From an uncultured Lachnospiraceae bacterium (GTDB lineage Bacteria > Bacillota > Clostridia > Lachnospirales > Lachnospiraceae): DNA of 15,201 bases. The notes beneath the pieces were generated by a model that worked only from the letters and a program-made list of their open reading frames with translations, was not told the origin of the DNA and ran no database searches. Positions 1 to 8,011 of this stretch are shown one piece after another (the first letter of the stretch is position 1; every line of letters starts with the position of its first letter). The stretch covers positions 48,515 through 63,715 of the forward strand of contig CAJTYN010000001.1 in assembly GCA_910584115.1 (NCBI GenBank). The letters are read 5' to 3'. Position numbers and translations under genes: made by a program.

Positions 1-96
1 ATGATGAGACTCGATATCCCGGAGGATAAGATATTGAAGATGTATACAGAAGAGGAACTGAAAGCGGCAAAAGAGGCTATGGAGCAAAGAGCATAA
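1..96 (+). CDS. 3' end of an unrecognised gene (or a tiny ORF)
   Basis: The frame is open from the left edge to a TAA at 94-96 and gives 31 residues, starting MMRLDIPEDK and ending AKEAMEQRA. The peptide is charged and looks helical. An ATG sits exactly at base 1, but no ribosome binding site can be seen because the window begins there, so this is more likely the C-terminus of a longer protein. It is not ribosomal protein L32 (rpmF), which often precedes plsX in Firmicutes. I do not recognise the family. The 150-base gap and the promoter that follow suggest it is not in the plsX transcription unit. Confidence 0.4.
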   Translation: MMRLDIPEDKILKMYTEEELKAAKEAMEQRA

Positions 97-122
97 AGAA
101 AGCGGAAGGAAGACAAACGGGC

Positions 123-174
123 ATGGATGTGATCTTTTGTAAAGGATCTTCTGCTCCATACCGTAACCTTTTTT
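123..174 (+). terminator. weak terminator-like hairpin upstream of plsX
   Basis: ATGGA (123-127) can pair with TCCAT (155-159). Inside it, GATCTTT (131-137) pairs with AAGGATC (142-148), with one G-U pair and a 4-base loop. A run of six T follows at 169-174, about ten bases after the stem. The T-run is too far from the stem for a classical intrinsic terminator, so this is tentative. The inner near-palindrome could equally be a protein-binding site. Confidence 0.25.
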
Positions 175-185
175 ACATGAATGTA

Positions 186-214
186 TTGACTATTTATGCT
201 ATGTCTTGTATGAT
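186..214 (+). promoter_or_regulatory. sigma-A-like promoter of plsX-acpP
   Basis: TTGACT (186-191), a 17-base spacer, then TATGAT (209-214). Each hexamer differs from the consensus at one position and the spacing is ideal. Transcription should begin near 221, giving a leader of about 25 bases with AGGAGGGG at 233-240 ahead of the plsX ATG. I see no FapR-like operator. Confidence 0.8.
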
Positions 215-245
215 GTGCGGATAAGAGATCATAGGAGGGGAAGAA

Positions 246-1250
246 ATGTCTGGATCAGTAAGAGTTGTCGTAGATGCCATGGGCGGCGATCATGCCCCGC
301 AGGTGCCGGTCAGAGGGGCCATAGACGCCCTAAAAGAGAGCGGGGATATCTACATCTGTCTGGCGGGTGTGAAGGAGACGATCGAGAAGGAACTGGATAA
401 ATATGAATACCCCAAGGACCGCCTGGAGATCGTGCCTGCCTCCCAGATCATCGAGACGGCAGAGCCCCCGGTCATGGCCATCCGCTCGAAGAAGGATTCT
501 TCCATCGTGGTGGGCCAGACCATGGTGAGAAAGCAGGAGGCGGACGCCTTCGTCTCGTCGGGGAGCACGGGCGCGGTGCTGGTGGGCGGACAGGTGATCG
601 TGGGCAGGATCAAAGGCGTGGAGCGCGCCCCATTGGCCCCGCTAATCCCCACAGCCCGGGGAATGTCCCTGCTGATCGATTGCGGGGCCAATGTGGACGC
701 CCGCCCGTCCCATCTCGTCCAGTTTGCGAAGATGGGTTCCATCTATATGGAAAATATCGTTGGCGTGGACAAGCCGCGAGTGGGGATCGTGAACATAGGG
801 GCGGAAGAGGAGAAGGGAAACGCCCTGGTCAAGGAGACGTTCCCTCTGTTAAAAGAATGCACGGACTTAAATTTCACAGGGAGCATCGAGGCCAGGGAGA
901 TCCCGGCGGGAGCGGCGGACGTGGTGGTCTGCGAGGCTTTCGTGGGAAATGTGATCCTAAAGCTCTATGAAGGCGTGGGCGCGACCCTGATCTCGAAGAT
1001 CAAAGAGTCGATGATGTCCTCCCTGCGCACGAAGATGGGCGCCATGCTGGTGAAGCCCGCTCTGAAAGACACGTTAAGATCCTTCGACATCAGCCGTCAT
1101 GGCGGCGCGCCGCTCTTGGGATTGAAAGGTCTGGTAGTGAAGACCCATGGGAGCGCTTCGGCGACGGAGATCAAGAACGCCATCTTCCAGTGCCGGCAGT
1201 TCAAAGAGCAGGAGATCGCCGAGAAGATCAAGGAGAATTTTGCGGTCTGA
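246..1250 (+). CDS. plsX: phosphate acyltransferase PlsX
   Basis: PlsX converts acyl-ACP and phosphate into acyl-phosphate, the donor used by PlsY to acylate glycerol-3-phosphate in the first step of phospholipid synthesis. It is a cytosolic enzyme that associates peripherally with the membrane. The product has 334 residues, the usual family length. It opens with the family signature RVVVDAMGGDHAP (residues 5-17). Other typical stretches are SSGSTGAVL near residue 104 and the C-terminal SRHGGAPLLGLKG, followed by HGSA. The ATG has a strong AGGAGGGG five bases upstream. The gene heads a unit with acpP, 21 bases downstream, which supplies the carrier protein of its substrate; this is a common Firmicute arrangement. 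Identification is secure. Confidence 0.97.
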   Translation: MSGSVRVVVDAMGGDHAPQVPVRGAIDALKESGDIYICLAGVKETIEKELDKYEYPKDRLEIVPASQIIETAEPPVMAIRSKKDSSIVVGQTMVRKQEADAFVSSGSTGAVLVGGQVIVGRIKGVERAPLAPLIPTARGMSLLIDCGANVDARPSHLVQFAKMGSIYMENIVGVDKPRVGIVNIGAEEEKGNALVKETFPLLKECTDLNFTGSIEAREIPAGAADVVVCEAFVGNVILKLYEGVGATLISKIKESMMSSLRTKMGAMLVKPALKDTLRSFDISRHGGAPLLGLKGLVVKTHGSASATEIKNAIFQCRQFKEQEIAEKIKENFAV

Positions 1251-1271
1251 CGACGCAGGGAGGGCAAGCGT

Positions 1272-1502
1272 GTGGAATTTGAAAAGCTATGTGCCATCAT
1301 CGCGGAAGTGATGGGGATCGACGCCGGGGAGATCACGGAAGATACAGCCTTCGTGGAGGATCTGGGAGCGGATTCACTGGACATGTTCCAGATCGTCCTG
1401 GGGGTCGAAGAAAAATTTGATATCGTATCGGACATAGGATCAGCAGATCAGATCATATCTGTGGGCGCAGCGGCAGAGGCGATCAAAAGAGCAGTTGGAT
1501 AA
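1272..1502 (+). CDS. acpP: acyl carrier protein
   Basis: Small acidic carrier of 76 residues that holds growing fatty acyl chains on a phosphopantetheine arm and delivers them to PlsX and other acyltransferases. The attachment serine is S35 in GADSLD (residues 32-37), at the start of the recognition helix. The start is GTG, with GGGAGGGC about seven bases upstream; no ATG is available in frame. The segment after helix II reads FDIVSDIGSADQI, somewhat unlike the usual EIPDEDAEKI, so it may be a lineage variant of the housekeeping ACP. Its place between plsX and rnc still points to the fatty-acid/phospholipid carrier. A polyketide or peptide-synthesis carrier is possible but not suggested by the neighbours. 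Confidence 0.93.
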   Translation: MEFEKLCAIIAEVMGIDAGEITEDTAFVEDLGADSLDMFQIVLGVEEKFDIVSDIGSADQIISVGAAAEAIKRAVG

Positions 1503-1536
1503 GGGTGCTGTAGACGGACAGCACCCTCTCCTTTTT
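1503..1536 (+). terminator. intrinsic terminator or attenuator between acpP and rnc
   Basis: GGGTGCTG (1503-1510) and CAGCACCC (1519-1526) form a perfect 8-bp GC-rich stem with an 8-base loop. It is followed by TCTCC and five T (1532-1536). It begins directly after the acpP stop codon. I see no good promoter in the 54 bases before rnc, so read-through probably feeds rnc, making this a partial terminator. Confidence 0.75.
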
Positions 1537-1556
1537 GGGAAATATGGAGGCAGGAT

Positions 1557-2243
1557 ATGGGAAATATAAGAGAGCTGAAAAAATTTGAAGAGATCGCCGG
1601 ATACCAGTTCCGGAATCAGGAGCTTTTGCGGCAGGCTGTGACGCATAGTTCTTTTGCAAATGAAAAACGGCTGGGGAAAAATAAATGCAACGAACGGTTG
1701 GAATTTCTGGGTGACGCGGTGCTCGAGCTGGTCAGCAGCGAATTTTTATACGCCCATTATCCGGACGTGCCTGAAGGAGAACTGACGAAAAAACGGGCCA
1801 GCATGGTCTGTGAGCCGTCGCTGGCCATGTCGGCCAGGGACATCCAGCTCCAGGATTACCTCCTGCTGGGAAAAGGGGAGGAGACTACAGGGGGCAGAAA
1901 GCGGGACTCGATCACCTCCGACGCCCTGGAAGCCGTGATCGGGGCCATCTATCTGGACGGGGGGATCGAGAACGCCCGGGACTTCATCCTGCGCTTTGTC
2001 CTAAACGACCTGGAGCACAAATCCCTGTTCTACGACAGCAAGACGGTCCTGCAGGAGATCGTCCAGGATCAGGGAAAAGTCCCCCAATACGTCCTCACAG
2101 GCTGCACAGGCCCGGATCACGATAAATGCTTCTTCGCGGAAGTCCATGTCTCCGGAAAGCTCTGCGGAAAAGGAAAAGGGCATACCAAAAAAGCAGCGGA
2201 ACAGGCCGCGGCCTACGAAGCCGTCTTATCTATGAGAAAGTAA
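1557..2243 (+). CDS. rnc: ribonuclease III
   Basis: Endonuclease that cuts double-stranded RNA in rRNA precursors and some mRNAs. The 228-residue product has the usual two-domain build. The N-terminal nuclease domain carries the signature ERLEFLGDA (46-54), with metal-binding acidic residues E46, E49 and D53, and D122 and E125 in SDALEAVIGAIYLD. A C-terminal double-stranded RNA binding domain (about 158-227) ends with the GKGKGHTKKAAEQAAA segment typical of that fold. GGAGG lies six bases before the ATG. All expected catalytic residues are present. smc follows after ten bases, the classic rnc-smc-ftsY order of Firmicutes. Confidence 0.97.
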   Translation: MGNIRELKKFEEIAGYQFRNQELLRQAVTHSSFANEKRLGKNKCNERLEFLGDAVLELVSSEFLYAHYPDVPEGELTKKRASMVCEPSLAMSARDIQLQDYLLLGKGEETTGGRKRDSITSDALEAVIGAIYLDGGIENARDFILRFVLNDLEHKSLFYDSKTVLQEIVQDQGKVPQYVLTGCTGPDHDKCFFAEVHVSGKLCGKGKGHTKKAAEQAAAYEAVLSMRK

Positions 2244-2253
2244 AGGGCGCGGT

Positions 2254-5200
2254 ATGTATCTGAAGAGTATCGAGGTACAGGGGTTCAAATCATTTGCCCA
2301 GAAGATCTGTTTTGAATTTCACAACGGGATCACCGGGATCGTGGGACCCAACGGCAGCGGCAAGAGCAACGTGGCGGACGCGGTCCGCTGGGTCTTAGGC
2401 GAGCAGAGCGCCCGGCAGCTCAGAGGCGGCAACATGCAGGATGTGATCTTCTCCGGGACCGAGAACAGGAAAGCCTTAAGCTTCGCCTCGGTGGCCATCA
2501 CCCTGGACAACGCCGACCACAAACTGCCCGTGTCCTTCGACGAAGTGACCGTGGCCCGGCGGCTCTACCGCTCCGGCGAGAGCGAGTACCTGATCAACGG
2601 GAGCGGCTGCCGCTTAAAAGACATCCAGGAGATGTTCTACGACACCGGGATCGGAAAAGAAGGATACTCGATCATCGGGCAGGGGCAGATCGACCGGATC
2701 TTGAGCGGGAGACCGGAGGAGCGCAGGGAACTCTTCGACGAGGCCGCCGGGATCGTCAAATTCAAGCGCAGGAAGAACACCGCCCTGAAAAAACTGGACG
2801 ACGAGAAACAGAACCTGGTGCGCGTGACGGACATCCTCAAAGAGCTGGAGAGGCAGATAGGGCCCCTGGAGAAACAGGCGGAGACGGCCAGGATCTACCT
2901 CGGCAAAAAGGAAGACCTAAAGCGTCTGGATGTGCAGATGTTCTTGGCGGAGACAGAACATGTGCGCATCCAGCTGGAAGAACTCTCCGAGAAGAGCCGA
3001 CTGGCAAAAGCACATCTGCAGGAGACGTCCGAGCAGTCCGAGCAGGCCAAACGGGAATACGAGGCGCTGGAAGAGCGCATCGGGGAACTGGATAGGCAGA
3101 TCGGGGAGGCCCGGGAGCAGGCCCAGGAAAACGCCCTGCGCTCCCAGCAGCTGGAAGGCCAGGAAAATCTCTTAGACGAGCAGATCCGCACGGCGAAGGA
3201 AAACGACACCCGCAGCCAGGAGAGGCTCCTGACCCTGGAGAAAGAACTCAAGGAGAAGGCAGAAGCCCTTGAGGGCTGCGTTGCCGAAAAGAAACAGATC
3301 AGGGGATCCCTGGAGGAGATCCAGAGCCAGAACAAGGAAAAAGAAGACAAGATCAAAGATCTGGACAAGACCATCAGAGCCTGCGAGCGGGAGATCGAGG
3401 ACGGAAAGAATGAGATCATCGAGATCCTCAACAGGCGCGCCAATACAAAAGGGAAGATGCAGCGCTACGACACCATGATGGAGCAGATCGAGATCCGCAA
3501 GAGCGCCCTGAACCAGAAAGCCCTGCGCATAAAGAGCGAGGAGACAGAACTCTCAGGCGCGGCAGAAGAGATCCGGGGAGCACACGCGCGGGTGACGGCG
3601 AAGATCGGGGAGCTGTCCGAGAAGAGCGGGCACATCACAGAGGAGATCCGCACGCGCACGGAGCAGATGCAGGAGCTGAGATCCAGGCAGGAGGCCGGGC
3701 AGGACGCCTATCACAGAGACGCATCCCGCCTGGAGTCCTTAAAGAACCTGGCAGAGCGCTACGACGGATACGGGAACAGCATCCGCCGGGTGATGGAGCG
3801 CAAAGGGGATACACCGGGGATCCGGGGCGTGGTGGCGGACCTGATCCAGGTGGACAAGGACTACGAGGTGGCCGTGGAGACAGCCCTCGGCGGCAGCATC
3901 CAGAACATCGTCACGGACGATGAGCAGACAGCCAAGGGCCTGATCGAGTATCTGAAAAAGAACCGATACGGGCGGGCCACATTCCTGCCCCTGACCAGCA
4001 TCAGGAGCCGGGGCGGCATCCAGCAGGAAGCCGTGCTGAAAGAGCCGGGCGTGGTGGGAGTGGCCAGCGGCCTGGTGCAGACAGACCCCCAGTACCAGGA
4101 GCTGATCCGCTACCTTCTGGGAAAGACACTGGTGGTCAGGAAGATGGACCACGCGATCGCCATCGGCAGGAAATACCGTCATTCCCTGCGCATGGTCACC
4201 CTGGAAGGGGAATCCTTCAGTCCGGGCGGGTCCATGACCGGCGGTGCCTATAGAAACAGCAGCAACCTGCTGGGGCGGCGGAGGGAGATCGAAGAGCTGA
4301 CGGCCCAGGTCGATACCCATAGACGAGAGCTTGAGAGCCTCCAAAAAGAGCTGGAGACGACCCAGGAAAAAAAGTCCGCCCTGCAAAAGGACTCCGCCCA
4401 GATCCAAAAAGAGATCCAGGAAGAGAACATCCGCCAGAACACCTTGAGCCTCCAGCTCACACAGCAGGAGGAAAAAGAAACACAGCTTAAAGACCGCATC
4501 CGGCGCCTGGAGCGGGAACGCCAGGAGATCGCGGTCCAGGTCCAGGAGCTGCAGGCGGACACCGACTCCATCCAGAAAGAATTAGACGCATCCGGTCAGG
4601 AAGAGCAGGAGCAGAGCATCCGGATCGAAAAACGCCAGGAAGAGCTGGGCGAGGCGCGCCGGGAAGCGGAAGAGTACAAAAAGAGCATGGAGGAGATCCA
4701 TCTCCAGTATTCATCCCTGGAGCAAAAAGAAAGCTATCTGGATACGGACATGCAGAGGCTGCGCCAGGAACAGAAGAGACTGCGGGGAGAACAGGAAGAG
4801 ATCCGTGGAAACCTGGAAAGAGCCGAACAGGAGATCAGCCAGAAAGAAGAGGAGATCAAGAAGATCCGGGCGGACAAAGAGAGCGCCGATGCCCAGGCAA
4901 AAGACAGCCAGGCCCGCATGCAGGGTCATCTGGAAGAAAAAGAAAAAGTCTCCGGCGCCCACAGGGTTTTTTTCCAGAAAAGGGAAGCGCTCTCCGAGGA
5001 GATCAGCCTTTTGGACAAAGAGGTCTTCCGGCTGGACGGCCAGATCGAGAAGCTGGAGGAGAGCCAGGAATCCCGCATCGATCATATGTGGGAGGAATAC
5101 GAGATCACCCCGGGCAACGCCGCCCAGTACGTCCCGGAGGGGGAAGCGCGGGGGCGGGAAGAACTGAAAAAAGACATCGCCCGTGTAAAAGACGAGATCC

Positions 5201-5817
5201 GCAAGCTGGGCGACGTGAACGTGAACGCGATCGAAGACTACAAAGAGTTAAAAGAGCGCCACACCTTCCTGACAGCCCAGTACGAGGACCTGGTGACCGC
5301 GGAAAAGACGCTCCTGCAGATCATCGACGACCTGGACGCGGGCATGCGCAGGCAGTTTGCAAAAAGTTTCAAAGAGATCCAGAGGGAATTTAATAAAGCT
5401 TTCCAGGAGCTGTTCGGTGGGGGCAGGGGCACCCTGGAACTGATGGACGACGCGGACATCCTGGAGGCGGGGATCAAGATCATCTCCCAGCCGCCGGGGA
5501 AGAAACTGCAGAACATGATGCAGCTCTCCGGCGGCGAAAAAGCCCTGACCGCGATCGCGCTGCTGTTTGCGATCCAGAACTTAAAACCGTCGCCCTTTTG
5601 TCTGCTGGACGAGATTGAGGCTGCACTGGACGATTCCAACGTGGTCCGATTTGCCCAGTACGTACATAAGTTGACGGAGAACACACAATTTATTATAATA
5701 ACCCATAGGCGGGGGACTATGAACGCCGCGGACCGGCTGTATGGGATCACCATGCAGGAAAAAGGTGTTTCCACCCTGGTATCGGTCGATCTGGTGGAAA
5801 ACGATCTAGACAAATAA
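2254..5817 (+). CDS. smc: chromosome partition/condensation protein SMC
   Basis: ATPase that works as a dimer with ScpA and ScpB to organise and segregate the chromosome. The 1187-residue length is typical. The N-terminal ATPase half has the Walker A motif GPNGSGKSN (31-39). A first coiled-coil arm rich in E, K, Q and R runs to about residue 515. The hinge (about 520-665) starts near TPGIRGVVADL and includes SPGGSMTGGAY. A second coiled-coil arm leads back to the C-terminal half, with the ABC signature LSGGEK (1091-1096) and Walker B ending LLDEIEAALDD (1117-1127). The ribosome binding site is weak (AGGGCG), ten bases after rnc, so translation may partly depend on coupling with rnc. Many apparent ORFs on other frames here come from the repetitive coiled-coil codons. 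Confidence 0.98.
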   Translation: MYLKSIEVQGFKSFAQKICFEFHNGITGIVGPNGSGKSNVADAVRWVLGEQSARQLRGGNMQDVIFSGTENRKALSFASVAITLDNADHKLPVSFDEVTVARRLYRSGESEYLINGSGCRLKDIQEMFYDTGIGKEGYSIIGQGQIDRILSGRPEERRELFDEAAGIVKFKRRKNTALKKLDDEKQNLVRVTDILKELERQIGPLEKQAETARIYLGKKEDLKRLDVQMFLAETEHVRIQLEELSEKSRLAKAHLQETSEQSEQAKREYEALEERIGELDRQIGEAREQAQENALRSQQLEGQENLLDEQIRTAKENDTRSQERLLTLEKELKEKAEALEGCVAEKKQIRGSLEEIQSQNKEKEDKIKDLDKTIRACEREIEDGKNEIIEILNRRANTKGKMQRYDTMMEQIEIRKSALNQKALRIKSEETELSGAAEEIRGAHARVTAKIGELSEKSGHITEEIRTRTEQMQELRSRQEAGQDAYHRDASRLESLKNLAERYDGYGNSIRRVMERKGDTPGIRGVVADLIQVDKDYEVAVETALGGSIQNIVTDDEQTAKGLIEYLKKNRYGRATFLPLTSIRSRGGIQQEAVLKEPGVVGVASGLVQTDPQYQELIRYLLGKTLVVRKMDHAIAIGRKYRHSLRMVTLEGESFSPGGSMTGGAYRNSSNLLGRRREIEELTAQVDTHRRELESLQKELETTQEKKSALQKDSAQIQKEIQEENIRQNTLSLQLTQQEEKETQLKDRIRRLERERQEIAVQVQELQADTDSIQKELDASGQEEQEQSIRIEKRQEELGEARREAEEYKKSMEEIHLQYSSLEQKESYLDTDMQRLRQEQKRLRGEQEEIRGNLERAEQEISQKEEEIKKIRADKESADAQAKDSQARMQGHLEEKEKVSGAHRVFFQKREALSEEISLLDKEVFRLDGQIEKLEESQESRIDHMWEEYEITPGNAAQYVPEGEARGREELKKDIARVKDEIRKLGDVNVNAIEDYKELKERHTFLTAQYEDLVTAEKTLLQIIDDLDAGMRRQFAKSFKEIQREFNKAFQELFGGGRGTLELMDDADILEAGIKIISQPPGKKLQNMMQLSGGEKALTAIALLFAIQNLKPSPFCLLDEIEAALDDSNVVRFAQYVHKLTENTQFIIITHRRGTMNAADRLYGITMQEKGVSTLVSVDLVENDLDK

Positions 5818-5837
5818 ACGAGGAGGGCTTTTTAAAA

Positions 5838-6785
5838 ATGGCGGAAGAAAAGCAAGGATTCTTTAAGCGGCTGGTAAACGGCCTGGCAAAGACCAGGGAA
5901 AATATCGTAGCGGGGATCGACTCCATCTTCAGTGGCTTCTCCAGCATTGACGACGATTTTTACGATGAGATCGAGGAGATCTTGATCATGGGGGATATCG
6001 GGATCAACGCGACCACGGCGATCATCGATCATCTGAAAGTCCAGGTCGCCGAAAAACACATCAAAGATCCGGCAGAGTGCAAGCAGCTCTTGATCAACAG
6101 CGTCACAGAGCAGATGCGGGTGGAGGACACCCAGTACGAATTTGAGCACAAAAAGTCCGTGATCCTGGTGATCGGCGTCAACGGCGTGGGAAAGACCACC
6201 TCGGTGGGCAAGCTGGCCGGCAAGCTCAAAGACCAGGGGAAGAAAGTCGTCCTGGCGGCGGCGGACACCTTCCGGGCGGCAGCGGGCGAGCAGCTGGCCC
6301 AGTGGGCGGACCGGGCAGGCGTGGTGATGATCGGCGGGCAGGAGAAGGCAGACCCGGCCTCCGTGGTCTACGACGCGGTGGCGGCGGCCAAGGCCAGGGA
6401 CGCGGACGTCCTGTTATGCGACACGGCCGGACGCCTGCATAATAAAAAGAATCTCATGGAAGAGCTGCGCAAGATCTACCGCATCCTGGAGCGGGAGTAT
6501 CCGGAAGCCTACCGGGAAACGCTGGTGGTGCTGGACGGGACCACAGGCCAGAATGCCCTGGTGCAGGCGCGGCAGTTCAGCGAGGTGGCCGATCTGACCG
6601 GCATCATACTGACCAAGCTGGACGGGACGGCCAAAGGCGGGATCGCGGTGGCGATCCAGTCGGAACTGAATATCCCGGTGAAATACATCGGCGTGGGAGA
6701 GAGCATCGACGATCTGCAGAAATTTGACGCGGAGGCTTTCGTAAGAGCGCTGTTCGATATAGAAGACACAAGACAGGAAGGATAG
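5838..6785 (+). CDS. ftsY: signal recognition particle receptor FtsY
   Basis: GTPase that docks SRP-ribosome complexes at the membrane for co-translational insertion of membrane proteins. At 315 residues it is the short Gram-positive type: an N domain (about 1-100, with an amphipathic start FFKRLVNGLAKTR that could bind lipid) and a G domain, without the long acidic A domain of E. coli. GTPase motifs are GVNGVGKTT (113-121), the conserved DTFRAAA, DTAGR (195-199) and TKLDG (259-263). AGGAGG lies 11 bases before the ATG, slightly long spacing. It follows smc by 20 bases and precedes ilvA by seven, so all three probably share a transcript. Confidence 0.97.
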   Translation: MAEEKQGFFKRLVNGLAKTRENIVAGIDSIFSGFSSIDDDFYDEIEEILIMGDIGINATTAIIDHLKVQVAEKHIKDPAECKQLLINSVTEQMRVEDTQYEFEHKKSVILVIGVNGVGKTTSVGKLAGKLKDQGKKVVLAAADTFRAAAGEQLAQWADRAGVVMIGGQEKADPASVVYDAVAAAKARDADVLLCDTAGRLHNKKNLMEELRKIYRILEREYPEAYRETLVVLDGTTGQNALVQARQFSEVADLTGIILTKLDGTAKGGIAVAIQSELNIPVKYIGVGESIDDLQKFDAEAFVRALFDIEDTRQEG

Positions 6786-6792
6786 ATGAGAG

Positions 6793-8004
6793 ATGTTCAC
6801 ATTAGAAAAATTCGAAGAAGCATCGGAGATCGTAAAAAAAGTGACCCGGGAGACCCGGCTGATCTACAGCGGCTATCTGAGCGCACAGACAGAAAATAAG
6901 ATCTACCTAAAACCGGAAAACATGCAGCTGACAGGCGCTTATAAAGTACGCGGCGCTTATTATAAGATCAGCACCCTCACCGAGGAAGAGCGTCAAAAGG
7001 GCCTGATCACCGCGTCGGCGGGCAATCATGCCCAGGGCGTCGCCTACGCCGCCAGGGAATTTGGCGTCCGGGCAGTCATCGTGATGCCCACCACCACGCC
7101 CCTGATCAAAGTGGAGCGCACGAAGAGCTACGGCGCCGAAGTGGTGCTCCAGGGGGATTCCTACGACGAGGCATGCGCCCACGCCCTGAAGGAGGCCGAA
7201 GAAAAAGGCTATACATTCATCCACCCCTTTGACGACATCGCCGTGGCCACCGGGCAGGGGACGATCGCCATGGAGATCATCCAGGACCTGCCCCTGGTGG
7301 ACTACATCCTGGTCCCGGTGGGCGGCGGCGGACTGGCCGCGGGCGTGGCCACTCTGGCAAAACAGTTGAATCCCCATATCAAGGTGATCGCGGTGGAGCC
7401 GGCAGGCGCCAACTGTCTGGAAGTCTCTCTGGAAAAGGGGGAAGTCTGCACGCTGCCCCAGGCGACGACGATCGCGGACGGCACGGCAGTGAAGACACCG
7501 GGAGAGACGATCTTCCCATATCTGCAGGAAAATATAGACGAGGTGATCACGATCGAGGACGACGAGCTGATCGTGGCCTTCCTGGACATCGTAGAAAACC
7601 ACAAGATGGTGGTGGAAAATTCCGGGCTGCTCACCGTGGCGGCGCTGCGCCATCTGGAATTTACAGGCAAGAAAGTGGTCTGCGTCCTGAGCGGCGGGAA
7701 CATGGACATGATCACCATGGCTTCCGTGGTGCAGCACGGCCTGATCCAGAGGGACCGGATCTTCACCGTATCGGTGCTGCTCCCGGATAAGCCCTGGGAA
7801 TTGGTGCGCGTCTCTTCCGTGATCGCGGAAAATCAAGGGAATGTCATCAAACTGGATCACAACCAGTTCGTCAGCACCAACCGGAACGCGGCGGTGGAAC
7901 TGAAGATCACGGTAGAAGCATTTGGGACGGAGCACAAACGGCAGTTGGTGACTGCCCTCGAAAAAGCGGGCTTCCGGCCGAAAGTCATCCGTCCCAATCT
8001 ATAA
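6793..8004 (+). CDS. ilvA: threonine ammonia-lyase, medium form with one ACT-like domain
   Basis: PLP enzyme that converts threonine to 2-oxobutanoate and ammonia, feeding isoleucine synthesis or threonine fermentation. The 403-residue product fits the medium-length family: a fold-type II PLP domain (about 1-320) and a single ACT-like regulatory domain (about 327-402, from DRIFTVSVLLPDKP). The PLP lysine is K51 in GAYKVRGA (family consensus SFKxRGA). SAGNHAQG binds the substrate and cofactor, and PVGGGGLAAG holds the PLP phosphate. AGGAAGGA lies about ten bases upstream of the ATG. The single ACT domain could give either isoleucine feedback or an allosteric catabolic role; the sequence alone does not decide. 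It ends seven bases from the convergent DUF362 gene with no terminator between. Confidence 0.9.
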   Translation: MFTLEKFEEASEIVKKVTRETRLIYSGYLSAQTENKIYLKPENMQLTGAYKVRGAYYKISTLTEEERQKGLITASAGNHAQGVAYAAREFGVRAVIVMPTTTPLIKVERTKSYGAEVVLQGDSYDEACAHALKEAEEKGYTFIHPFDDIAVATGQGTIAMEIIQDLPLVDYILVPVGGGGLAAGVATLAKQLNPHIKVIAVEPAGANCLEVSLEKGEVCTLPQATTIADGTAVKTPGETIFPYLQENIDEVITIEDDELIVAFLDIVENHKMVVENSGLLTVAALRHLEFTGKKVVCVLSGGNMDMITMASVVQHGLIQRDRIFTVSVLLPDKPWELVRVSSVIAENQGNVIKLDHNQFVSTNRNAAVELKITVEAFGTEHKRQLVTALEKAGFRPKVIRPNL

Positions 8005-8011
8005 AACGATC

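Noticed and set aside
2319..5813. Many open frames on both strands within smc
   Set aside because: They arise from the repetitive E/K/Q/R codons of the coiled coils and encode Ser/Arg-rich shadows without motifs.
6907..7935. Long open frame (342 codons) on the - strand opposite ilvA
   Set aside because: It lies wholly inside a well-supported enzyme gene, has a His/Asp-rich composition typical of an antisense shadow in GC-rich DNA, and no ribosome binding site or domain was recognised.
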